From Syntrophomonas sp. UBA1368 (GTDB lineage: Bacteria; Bacillota; Syntrophomonadia; Syntrophomonadales; Syntrophomonadaceae), in contig DBRM01000035.1 of the NCBI GenBank assembly GCA_002305965.1, positions 6,060-12,221 on the forward strand: a DNA stretch of 6,162 nt, written 5' to 3'. The notes beneath the pieces were generated by a model, which made no database searches, had not been told where the DNA came from, and saw nothing but the letters and a program-made list of their open reading frames with translations. The position numbers and the translations under genes were made by a program. Shown here one piece after another: positions 1-5,902 of this stretch. The stretch's first letter is position 1. Each line of letters begins with the position of its first letter.

Positions 1-1
1 G

Positions 2-850
2 GAGGAGATCACCCGGGCGTTTAAGCAGGCGCTGAAAGAACTGCCGGAGGACATCACGGAAGCAGAAGAAAGAAGAAACCGGCTGGAAAAAGCCTACTAT
101 GTCCTGGGCGATGAGATGAGAAGATTTGAATATGACCGGGTCATGTTTAATAAGAAGTTTCCCGCATCAAACTCCGATACCAAGCCGCCTTCATCCGAAC
201 CAGACAGTACTGCAAATACATTTCACAGTGAGCAGCCTTTATCAAAACAGGATCAGTATTATGAACGATTAGTCAGCGCCGGCAGAGCCAGGAAGCAGGG
301 AAGGGATAAAAGACCTTCTGCCTGGATACTGGCGGGATTGTTTCTGTTTGTTTATGTACTTGGAAAAGCATGGCTGCCGGGAGCTATTCCGGAGCATGAG
401 TTGGAGAATTTGCCGGCAGTGAGTACTGATTCGCTTATGCCGCAGCCGGATATTCCTCCACTGGAATTGCCGCCTGGGGGAGAGGTCCATTATTATACCG
501 GAGGGGAACCGCTGGCCCCGTTTTCGGTCAATACTGCGGAAGGAAGCAATTACTTTGTCAAATTGGTTGATCCTGACACAAAATCCGAGGTCGTAACGAT
601 GTTTGTCCGGGGAGGGGAATGGGCGGAAACCAAAGTCCCCCTGGGCAATTATGAATTACGCTATGCCAGCGGCGGTCAGGACTGGTACGGCGAGGAATAT
701 CTCTTCGGAACGGCAACAGTTTGCGTCAGGGCATCCCAGGAGCTCAGCTTCTATCAGGATGAGTCCAGATTCATGGGGCATTCTGTGATCCTGATCAAAC
801 AAGCAGGCGGCAATCTTCATACGCAGCCGATGGCTTTGACTGAGTTTTAG
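2..850 (+). CDS. Membrane-anchored J-domain-like protein, 5' end cut by window edge
   Basis: The frame is open from base 2, well upstream of the first internal ATG at 116, so the true start lies outside the window; 282 residues are visible. The first ~48 residues resemble J-domain helices II and III: EEITRAFKQALKEL, then AYYVLGDEMRRFEYDR, which matches the usual AYxVLxDxxxRxxYD. Aligned with DnaJ, the HPD tripeptide position between the helices reads PED, so stimulation of a DnaK ATPase is doubtful. A polar, low-complexity linker rich in S, P, E and Q follows. One membrane segment (AWILAGLFLFVYVLG, about visible residues 107-121) comes after a basic stretch (RARKQGRDKR), predicting a cytoplasmic N-terminus. 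The remaining ~160 residues would be outside: a proline-rich stalk, then a beta-rich domain containing GNYELRYASGGQDWYGEEYLFG and ending in F before TAG. The domain appears complete, so the stop is probably genuine. Role unknown; a scaffold or envelope sensor is only a guess. Confidence 0.75.
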   Translation, partial: EEITRAFKQALKELPEDITEAEERRNRLEKAYYVLGDEMRRFEYDRVMFNKKFPASNSDTKPPSSEPDSTANTFHSEQPLSKQDQYYERLVSAGRARKQGRDKRPSAWILAGLFLFVYVLGKAWLPGAIPEHELENLPAVSTDSLMPQPDIPPLELPPGGEVHYYTGGEPLAPFSVNTAEGSNYFVKLVDPDTKSEVVTMFVRGGEWAETKVPLGNYELRYASGGQDWYGEEYLFGTATVCVRASQELSFYQDESRFMGHSVILIKQAGGNLHTQPMALTEF

Positions 851-960
851 GGAGTCTGGCAGGAGCGGTTGTCCTGGTGCTTCTGGCAGCGATTCGGTTT
901 TATCGAAACCATATGGCATTACTTCCAAAATCCTAGATGTTCCTTAGTCTATTAGTCACA

Positions 961-969
961 TGTTATAAT
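961..969 (+). promoter_or_regulatory. Extended -10 promoter element of the catalase gene
   Basis: TGTTATAAT contains a perfect TATAAT hexamer (964-969) preceded by TG one base upstream, the extended -10 form recognised by sigma-A. No good -35 lies 17 bases upstream (TCCTTA at 941-946), which is tolerable for an extended -10 promoter. It sits 58 bases before the catalase start codon and overlaps the PerR-like operator, so a bound repressor would block RNA polymerase. Confidence 0.65.
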
Positions 970-977
970 CATTATAT
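963..977 (+). promoter_or_regulatory. PerR box (peroxide-responsive operator) upstream of the catalase
   Basis: TTATAATCATTATAT is a 7-1-7 inverted repeat that matches the Bacillus PerR consensus TTATAATNATTATAA at 13 of 14 defined positions; only the last base differs. It fits the related Fur consensus (TGATAATNATTATCA) less well. PerR is a Fur-family repressor that loses DNA binding when its metal site is oxidised by H2O2, and katA is a classical target. The box overlaps the -10 hexamer, the expected place for repression. The perR gene is not in this window. Confidence 0.8.
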
Positions 978-995
978 CTTGGAGGAGTCACACTA

Positions 996-1025
996 ATGCA
1001 AATCAAAATTATTGGAGGTGGTTAG
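996..1025 (+). CDS. Nine-codon leader mini-ORF (MQIKIIGGG) before the catalase
   Basis: A strong Shine-Dalgarno sequence, GGAGGAG (981-987), lies eight bases before this ATG, as good as those of the real genes. The frame has nine codons and stops with TAG at 1023-1025, one base before the catalase ATG. Its last codons, GGA GGT GGT, form the Shine-Dalgarno sequence of the catalase. A ribosome translating it would cross and unfold the catalase ribosome binding site and could reinitiate, which suggests translational coupling. No codon bias suggests amino-acid attenuation. The alternative is a fortuitous ATG beneath a duplicated Shine-Dalgarno sequence. Expression cannot be shown from sequence. 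Confidence 0.4.
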   Translation: MQIKIIGGG

Positions 1026-1026
1026 T

Positions 1027-2739
1027 ATGACAAATAACGATCCAATGCAGAAGAACGGATTAGGCGAGCCTTTACCAAGCCGTAATGATGTAAAAGGAAA
1101 ACAATCCGGCATTACTCGTGAAAATGGTGCTCCGGTTATCAACAACCAGGATACCATGACCGCAGGTCCGAGAGGACCGCAAGTACTGCAGGACGCCTGG
1201 CTGATGGAAAAGCATGCGCACTTCAACCGTGAGGTTATCCCTGAACGGCGCATGCATGCCAAAGGATCCGGGGCTTTTTGCGAGTTTGTAGTAACACACG
1301 ACATAACGAAATATACTAAAGCCAAGATCTTTTCCGGGATAGGAAAAAAGACAAAATTATTTATACGCTTTTCTACAGTAGCCGGGGAACGCGGTGCTGC
1401 CGATGCAGAGCGCGACATCCGCGGATTTGCCATTAAATTTTATTCTGAAGAAGGAAACTGGGATCTGGTTGGGAACAACACTCCGGTTTTCTTTTTTCGG
1501 GATCCCAAGAAATTTATCGATTTAAATCATGCAGTCAAACGTGATCCCCGCACGAATATGCGCAGCCCAAATAACAACTGGGATTTCTGGACATCCCTTC
1601 CGGAATCATTGCTTCAGGTAACAATTACGATGAGTGATCGCGGGATTCCATCTTCCTATCGTTATATGCACGGATTCTCCAGTCATACTTACAGCTTGAT
1701 AAATGCTGCCAATGAACGGGTATGGGTGAAATTTCATTTCCGCAGCCAGCAGGGGATTCAGAATCTGACTGATCAGGAAGCTGAAATGGTAGTGGCCAAG
1801 GATCGGGAGAGTCATCAGAGGGATCTTTATACCGCCATTGAAAAAGGGATATTCCCGAAATGGACCATGTTTATTCAGGTTATGACCGAAGAACAGGCCA
1901 AAAATATGCCTTATAACCCCTTTGATTTGACCAAGATGTGGTACAAGAAAGATTTCCCCTTAATCGAGGTGGGCGAAATCATATTAAATAAGAATCCGGA
2001 AAATTATTTTGCTGACGTGGAGCAGGCGGCCTTTAACCCGGCCAACAATGTGCCTGGTATCGGCTATTCTCCTGACCGTATGCTTCAGACCCGATTGTTT
2101 GCTTATGGAGATGCCCAGCGTTACCGCCTGGGTGTGAACCATCACCAGATTCCTGTCAATAGCCCGCAGGGAGTTATGAATCCCCACAGCTTTCATCGTG
2201 ACGGACAAATGAGAGTGGATGGAAACATGGGCAGCGAACTCCATTATGAGCCCAACAGCTATGGCAATTGGACCGACCATCCCGAAATGGCTGAGCCGGT
2301 GCAAGCGGGGGGAGATGTTTATCAATATGACTTCCGTGAGGATGACCACGATTATTTCACCCAGCCGGGACTTCTCTTCCGTGCCATGAGCCATGAACAG
2401 CAGCTGGTGCTTTTTGAGAATACGGCACGGAACATGGGTGATTCGAGCCTGCAGATCAAGCATAGGCATATCATTCATTGTTATATGGCTGACCCTGAGT
2501 ATGGCAAGGGTGTAGCTGAAGCCCTGGGCATTTCAATCGACGACGTGGACCTGACTCCGATGAAATCTGACAGTCGTGCTGCCTGGCAACAGGATAATGC
2601 ACGTGGTTCTGATCTAAATGTACCTACTACACCTGCAGATCCTGTTACCGCCAGGGATTTGCCGCCGACCGGTCGTGACACCAATGCCGCAGATCCGAAG
2701 AGTCTGTTCAGTTGGGAAGATGATCCTCAACTGCTGTGA
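1027..2739 (+). CDS. katA: Monofunctional haem catalase
   Basis: Converts 2 H2O2 to water and O2 in the cytoplasm. The 570-residue product carries the full catalase signature. The distal histidine is His77 in RRMHAKGSGAF, the distal asparagine Asn150 in VGNNTPVFF, and the haem-ligating tyrosine Tyr360 in RLFAYGDAQRYRLG with partner Arg356. The His-to-Asn spacing of 73 residues equals that of bovine catalase (75 and 148). RFSTVAGERGAADAERDIRG and NHHQIPVN are also typical. It is a small-subunit catalase without the C-terminal flavodoxin-like domain of large catalases, but longer than the ~480 residues of Bacillus KatA. The extra length is a ~25-residue N-terminal extension and a polar tail of ~59 residues (512-570). 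ATG 1027 is chosen because GGAGGTGG (1014-1021) precedes it; the in-frame TTG at 1012 lies at the edge of that ribosome binding site. Expression is probably PerR-controlled through the box at 963-977. Confidence 0.96.
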   Translation: MTNNDPMQKNGLGEPLPSRNDVKGKQSGITRENGAPVINNQDTMTAGPRGPQVLQDAWLMEKHAHFNREVIPERRMHAKGSGAFCEFVVTHDITKYTKAKIFSGIGKKTKLFIRFSTVAGERGAADAERDIRGFAIKFYSEEGNWDLVGNNTPVFFFRDPKKFIDLNHAVKRDPRTNMRSPNNNWDFWTSLPESLLQVTITMSDRGIPSSYRYMHGFSSHTYSLINAANERVWVKFHFRSQQGIQNLTDQEAEMVVAKDRESHQRDLYTAIEKGIFPKWTMFIQVMTEEQAKNMPYNPFDLTKMWYKKDFPLIEVGEIILNKNPENYFADVEQAAFNPANNVPGIGYSPDRMLQTRLFAYGDAQRYRLGVNHHQIPVNSPQGVMNPHSFHRDGQMRVDGNMGSELHYEPNSYGNWTDHPEMAEPVQAGGDVYQYDFREDDHDYFTQPGLLFRAMSHEQQLVLFENTARNMGDSSLQIKHRHIIHCYMADPEYGKGVAEALGISIDDVDLTPMKSDSRAAWQQDNARGSDLNVPTTPADPVTARDLPPTGRDTNAADPKSLFSWEDDPQLL

Positions 2740-2766
2740 TCAGTTCCAAAGTGAAAAGTGTTGTCC

Positions 2767-2792
2767 CGGGGATATCCTATAGGGTATCCCCG
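2767..2792 (+). terminator. Hairpin after the catalase gene, probable terminator
   Basis: The arms CGGGGATATCC (2767-2777) and GGGTATCCCCG (2782-2792) pair over 11 bp with one G-U wobble around a four-base TATA loop, 28 bases after the catalase stop. The stem is strong, but only scattered T residues follow (TGCTTCAT), so termination may be partial or factor-dependent, or the hairpin may mainly protect the 3' end of the mRNA. Confidence 0.55.
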
Positions 2793-2934
2793 TGCTTCAT
2801 GGCGGAAACGATTATTAAACTGAGCACCGGCTTGTCAGAACTCCACCCACATCCGTACAGCAACATGGTTTACAAACTGTCCGGAGACATGGTTTACTTT
2901 AATTAAGAAAAGATTCCAAACTCCGCATGAAGCA
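2793..2934. repeat. Imperfect 13-bp inverted repeat flanking a 115-bp segment
   Basis: TGCTTCATGGCGGA (2793-2806) is the reverse complement of TCCGCATGAAGCA (2922-2934) apart from one extra G on the left. The arms enclose 115 bases without a convincing gene but with the direct repeat at 2863-2897. This could be a decayed miniature element, a leftover insertion-sequence end, or chance. No target-site duplication is visible outside the arms. Confidence 0.35.
2863..2897. repeat. Two direct copies of ACATGGTTTAC, 24-bp period
   Basis: ACATGGTTTAC occurs at 2863-2873 and again at 2887-2897, exact over 11 bases, with starts 24 bases apart. The 13 bases between contain TGTCCGGAG. Short tandem sites of this kind occur in the ends of some insertion sequences (IS21-type elements carry multiple transposase-binding repeats) and in operators for dimeric regulators. 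No transposase gene lies nearby, so an orphan insertion-sequence end is inference. A TTAATTAA palindrome (2899-2906) follows directly. Confidence 0.5.
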
Positions 2935-2966
2935 GAGATTTACGCTGAAGCTTTGAAGTGGTGCAT

Positions 2967-2977
2967 GGAATGATTCC
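2967..2977. promoter_or_regulatory. Small perfect palindrome (5-1-5) before the acyl-CoA synthetase
   Basis: GGAATGATTCC is a perfect 5-1-5 inverted repeat centred 54 bases before the synthetase start codon, where an operator would be plausible. It matches no operator consensus that I recognise. No clear -10 hexamer is visible in this gap, so the promoter is unassigned. A site this short could be chance. Confidence 0.15.
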
Positions 2978-3025
2978 TGGTCTTTGACACAAACTAGAAA
3001 CAAATTTTGCAAAGGAGTGAAGCCA

Positions 3026-4654
3026 ATGATGAAGGAACGCAGATGGCAGCAATGGTACGACGAGGGCGTGCCCGGGACCTGTTACTATCCCATTACCACC
3101 ATGAAAGACGAATTTATCAAATGGGTAAGAGCGAATCCCGACAAACCTTATATTTATTGTAATGATCTGGTTTTCACTTACAAGGAAACGAATGAGATTG
3201 CCAAGAAACTTGCCAATGCCCTGCTGGAACTGGGCGTGAAATTCGAAGATCGGGTATCTCTGGTTTTGCCTAATATTCCCCAATTCGTTTTTGCCTGTCA
3301 CGCAATCATGAAAATAGGAGCGATCATTGTCCCGATAAATCCTCTCTACACGATCCCGGAAATGACCTATAATTTCAATGACAGCGGCGCTGAGACTGTG
3401 ATCGTTTACGGACCGGTAGCCCCCAAAGTCCTGGAAGTGATGCGCTCGGGCAAGACCTCCCTGAAGACCATGATCGTCATGCAGGTCCCCGGTCATGAAG
3501 TGACGCTGGAAGCAGCCCCGGATATTCTAGATTTCAATGAAGTGATCGAAGGAGGCAGCAATCTGGAACCGGATATCCATCTGGATAACCAGGATACGGT
3601 CATTCTGATCTATACAGGCGGCACCACCGGCGTCCCCAAAGGCTGCCGTCTAACCAACGCCAATTTCGTAGCATTTTACACTGTTTTCATCGAATGGGCC
3701 AAAGCTATGTTCCCGCCACAGGAATTGCGCACCCTGTGCACCGTGCCACTCTACCATATCTACGGATTCAACATGCAGATCAATGCCAATCTGGCCAGCG
3801 GCGGCACCATGATCCTGGTACCGGAAGTGACCCCGGACAACGTGCTGGAAGCCATCAACCGTTTCCTGCCCACCTACTGGCCGGCAGTACCCGCTTTGAT
3901 CCAGATGCTCAACATGCATCCCAAGCTGCCTGAATCCAAGGCCAGTTCCATCCGCTTCCTGTTATCCGGATCAGCGCCTTTGCCAGTGGAAGCCATGAGA
4001 AAATTTGAAGAAATAACCGGTTCCACCATCATCGAAGGCTTCGGCGGTTCTGAGACCACCAACGGGGTCATGGTTAATCCCAAGGGCAAACGGAAACCCG
4101 GCACTGTAGGGATCCCGTTCCCGGATATGGATGTGAAGATCGTCGACCTGAAAAACGGTGTGGATGAGATGCCAGCCAACGAACCCGGTGAATTGATCTT
4201 AAAAGGCCCCCTGATCATCAAAGAATACTGGAATAAACCGGAAGAAACCGCCAATGCCATCAAAGACGGCTGGTTCTATACCGGAGACATCGCCACCATG
4301 GATGACGACGGCTATATCACCATCGTTGGCCGAACCAAGGACATGATCATTTCCAGCGGCTTCAATGTATACCCGCGGGATATCGATGAACTGCTCTACA
4401 CTCATCCCAAAGTCCTGGATGCAGGAGCCATCGGAGTTCCCGATCCCGTACGCGGGGAAAGTGTCAAAGTTTTCGTGGTGTTAAAACCCGGTGAGACCAT
4501 GACTGAGGAAGAAGTCATCGCCTTTTGCAGGGAATCCCTGGCAGCTTATAAAGTGCCGCGTTATGTGGAATTTTTGGATGACATCCCACGGACCAATATG
4601 AAGAAGGTCGACCGCAAGGCATTGCGGGAGATGGAAGCGAACCGTCAGAAGTAA
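3026..4654 (+). CDS. Acyl-CoA synthetase (long-chain fatty acid-CoA ligase type, AMP-forming)
   Basis: Class I adenylate-forming enzyme: it activates a carboxylic acid with ATP to an acyl-AMP and transfers the acyl group to CoA. The 542-residue product has the family motifs in order. The phosphate-binding loop is YTGGTTGVPKG (196-206), followed by PLYHIYGF with His244, then GFGGSETT (338-345) at the YGxTE position, and WFYTGD with Asp421. Arg436 lies in VGRTKDMIISSGFNVYP at the hinge. PRTNMKKVDR supplies the probable catalytic Lys527, with Lys in place of the usual Gly before it. Length and motifs fit medium- to long-chain ligases, but the substrate could also be an aromatic or branched acid. 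The start at 3026 follows AAAGGAG (3011-3017) with eight bases of spacing; a second ATG follows at 3029. The in-frame TTG at 2984 has no ribosome binding site. No other beta-oxidation gene is in view. fadD or lcfB would be the nearest names. Confidence 0.9.
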   Translation: MMKERRWQQWYDEGVPGTCYYPITTMKDEFIKWVRANPDKPYIYCNDLVFTYKETNEIAKKLANALLELGVKFEDRVSLVLPNIPQFVFACHAIMKIGAIIVPINPLYTIPEMTYNFNDSGAETVIVYGPVAPKVLEVMRSGKTSLKTMIVMQVPGHEVTLEAAPDILDFNEVIEGGSNLEPDIHLDNQDTVILIYTGGTTGVPKGCRLTNANFVAFYTVFIEWAKAMFPPQELRTLCTVPLYHIYGFNMQINANLASGGTMILVPEVTPDNVLEAINRFLPTYWPAVPALIQMLNMHPKLPESKASSIRFLLSGSAPLPVEAMRKFEEITGSTIIEGFGGSETTNGVMVNPKGKRKPGTVGIPFPDMDVKIVDLKNGVDEMPANEPGELILKGPLIIKEYWNKPEETANAIKDGWFYTGDIATMDDDGYITIVGRTKDMIISSGFNVYPRDIDELLYTHPKVLDAGAIGVPDPVRGESVKVFVVLKPGETMTEEEVIAFCRESLAAYKVPRYVEFLDDIPRTNMKKVDRKALREMEANRQK

Positions 4655-4702
4655 AATGCAGCACATGGGGGTGGTTCTGTTATGTCTGGACCAAGCTCCG
4701 GA

Positions 4703-4732
4703 TTGACACAACAAACCGCCCTCCTGTGTCAA
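4703..4732. repeat. Inverted repeat TTGACACA / TGTGTCAA between synthetase and HEAT-like gene
   Basis: TTGACACA (4703-4710) and TGTGTCAA (4725-4732) are perfect 8-bp inverted arms separated by 14 bases. The repeat lies 48 bases after the synthetase stop and just before the ribosome binding region of the next gene. It could form a modest RNA hairpin, acting as a weak terminator or processing site, or be a regulator-binding site. No T-tract follows, so a strong terminator is unlikely and read-through into the next gene is plausible. The TTGACA here has no -10 hexamer at 16-18 bases. Confidence 0.35.
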
Positions 4733-4766
4733 AAGGATGGTTTTACATATGAAGGAGAAAAGTTTG

Positions 4767-5414
4767 ATGCCTGACGCTGTACTGGAGCGTATTTTGATCT
4801 CTATGGATTGGGATCTGCTTCGGGAAAAGCTGGTGCAAGACCGGAGGATCGTGCGGCAGCTGATAAGCCGGGTCTATGCCTTCGAGGGGCTTCTCTTCTG
4901 GCGGCTGGTTGAAGCCATTGGCATCGCCGCGGAAACCATCGATGAACAGAAGCCGGGCTATGCTGCCGAACTGGTACGGCGCTGTCTGTGGCAATTCAAC
5001 GAGGAGTCAGGTGGAACCGCCTGGAATGTATCGGAAGTGATCGGGTGCATTATGGCACATTGTCCTGAGCAATGCGGACATTTCCACTGGCAGCTGGCTC
5101 GCATGATCGAGGACGAGAGCCTGCGTCTGGGAGCACTCTGGGGATTGGCCCGCCTGGCGCTGGTATCGCCAAAAGATGTATATCCCGTAGCCGAACTGGT
5201 GCTGCCTTTACTGGAGTCGCCTGACCCTCAGATAAGGGGGCGGGCGATACTGCTTAAAGCTCTTGTGCCCGGTTGGGATGAACTGGTTGCTGATACAACG
5301 GGTGATAAGCTTTTTGACGATAGTGTGGAAATCGAACTTTATTTTAATAACCGACTCCAGAAATACTCCATTGCAGAACTCTACGAACCCCAATTTCTCT
5401 ATCAAGCAGGGTAA
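4767..5414 (+). CDS. HEAT-like helical protein, DVU0298-family-like
   Basis: The 215-residue soluble product has no signal peptide or membrane segment and is almost entirely amphipathic helix. It resembles HEAT/armadillo-like proteins of the DVU0298 type described from sulfate reducers and clostridia. The hallmark is LWQFNEESGGTAWN (residues 74-87) followed by SEVIGCIMAHCPE, then short helical repeats (LRLGALWGLARLA and PQIRGRAILLKAL). Such folds usually bind proteins, and the function of this family is unknown to me. No catalytic motif is visible; Cys and His residues near HCPEQCGHFH could bind metal, but that is speculation. ATG 4767 is preferred because AAGGAG (4752-4757) lies nine bases upstream; in-frame ATGs at 4749 and 4737 are alternatives, the first with a weaker AAAGGATGG. 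The gene starts 112 bases after the synthetase with no clear promoter of its own, so co-transcription is possible. Confidence 0.75.
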   Translation: MPDAVLERILISMDWDLLREKLVQDRRIVRQLISRVYAFEGLLFWRLVEAIGIAAETIDEQKPGYAAELVRRCLWQFNEESGGTAWNVSEVIGCIMAHCPEQCGHFHWQLARMIEDESLRLGALWGLARLALVSPKDVYPVAELVLPLLESPDPQIRGRAILLKALVPGWDELVADTTGDKLFDDSVEIELYFNNRLQKYSIAELYEPQFLYQAG

Positions 5415-5434
5415 GACGGCCTCTGTGAATCTGC

Positions 5435-5463
5435 TTGACCAATGGGATAGATTTCCTTATAGT
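5435..5463 (+). promoter_or_regulatory. Sigma-A-type promoter of the GlsB-type gene
   Basis: TTGACC (5435-5440) and TATAGT (5458-5463) each match the sigma-A hexamer consensus at five of six positions and are separated by exactly 17 bases. The element begins 20 bases after the preceding stop codon, and the expected transcription start near 5470 leaves a short leader of about 38 bases. No PerR-like box is seen. The general-stress sigma-B pattern is also absent, so basal expression looks housekeeping-type. Confidence 0.7.
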
Positions 5464-5507
5464 GAGAACAGATAGCAAAAACATTTGGTTCTGAAAGGAG
5501 TGTTACA

Positions 5508-5756
5508 ATGGGATTCTTTTCCTGGATTATTGTAGGAGCTCTGGCAGGCTGGATCGCAAGTATGATTACAGGCAGAAATGCCAAAATGGGTGCTATTGCT
5601 AACATTGTTGTCGGTATTGCCGGTGCACTGATCGCAGGATACGTCATGAGCCTTCTCGGGTTCGGCGGAGTCAGCGGCATTAATCTTTACAGCATCGTGG
5701 TTGCGATCATTGGTGCAACGGCTCTGTTACTTATCATTGGATTGTTCAAGAAATAG
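5508..5756 (+). CDS. GlsB/YeaQ/YmgE-family small membrane protein (transglycosylase-associated)
   Basis: The 82-residue protein has three predicted membrane helices: residues 3-21 (FFSWIIVGALAGWIASMIT), 28-51 (GAIANIVVGIAGALIAGYVM and on) and 58-80. Short loops separate them, including a basic GRNAK loop, and it ends in KK. The glycine pattern IIVGALAGWIAS...IVVGIAGALIAGY is characteristic of the family, whose members are stress-induced envelope proteins; GlsB of Enterococcus localises near the septum with the Asp23/Gls24 stress system. Despite the name transglycosylase-associated, no enzymatic activity is established. The start is supported by GAAAGGAG (5493-5500), seven bases upstream. It has its own promoter (5435-5463) and terminator (5793-5835), so it is probably a single-gene transcript. 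Confidence 0.93.
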   Translation: MGFFSWIIVGALAGWIASMITGRNAKMGAIANIVVGIAGALIAGYVMSLLGFGGVSGINLYSIVVAIIGATALLLIIGLFKK

Positions 5757-5792
5757 AAAAATCTCCATCTGGTTGAAGAGATAAATAAGTTT

Positions 5793-5835
5793 AGGCCTGC
5801 CCCCAAGAGTTTTATGGGCAGGCCTGTGGTTTTTT
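5793..5835 (+). terminator. Strong intrinsic terminator after the GlsB-type gene
   Basis: Perfect 10-bp GC-rich arms AGGCCTGCCC (5793-5802) and GGGCAGGCCT (5816-5825) enclose a 13-base loop. After GTGG comes a run of six T residues (5830-5835). It lies 36 bases after the stop codon and separates this gene from the selenoprotein gene downstream. Confidence 0.9.
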
Positions 5836-5902
5836 CAGCTATTTAACGATGACTGATCAGATATTAGTGGGAAACATATGAGATTAAAAACCAGGAGGTG
5901 CA

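Noticed and set aside
1012..1026. In-frame TTG start for the catalase, five codons upstream
   Set aside because: This TTG lies at the edge of the Shine-Dalgarno sequence GGAGGTGG (1014-1021) that serves ATG 1027; it has no properly placed ribosome binding site of its own.
1984..2478. 164-codon open frame on the minus strand within the catalase
   Set aside because: It is antisense to the haem-binding part of the catalase and has no family signature; it is a shadow frame.
2907..2973. Protein-like stretch KKRFQTPHEAEIYAEALKWCME before a TGA
   Set aside because: It has no start codon or ribosome binding site and is too short to assign; at most it is a gene remnant associated with the nearby repeats.
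2984..3025. In-frame TTG start for the acyl-CoA synthetase, and the TTGACA there as a -35 element
   Set aside because: There is no ribosome binding site before the TTG, while ATG 3026 has AAAGGAG at eight bases. The TTGACA has no -10 hexamer at 16-18 bases, and a promoter there would run into the ribosome binding site.
2903..3496. 197-codon open frame on the minus strand overlapping the synthetase start
   Set aside because: It is antisense to a strongly supported gene, has no recognisable motif and includes intergenic repeats; it is a shadow frame.
4656..4706. 16-codon ORF (MQHMGVVLLCLDQAPD) just after the synthetase
   Set aside because: No ribosome binding site precedes it except the end of the synthetase gene, and it matches nothing recognisable.
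5853..5860. CTGATCAG palindrome upstream of the selenoprotein gene as an operator
   Set aside because: It is only 8 bp, has no extended symmetry or known consensus, and is likely chance.
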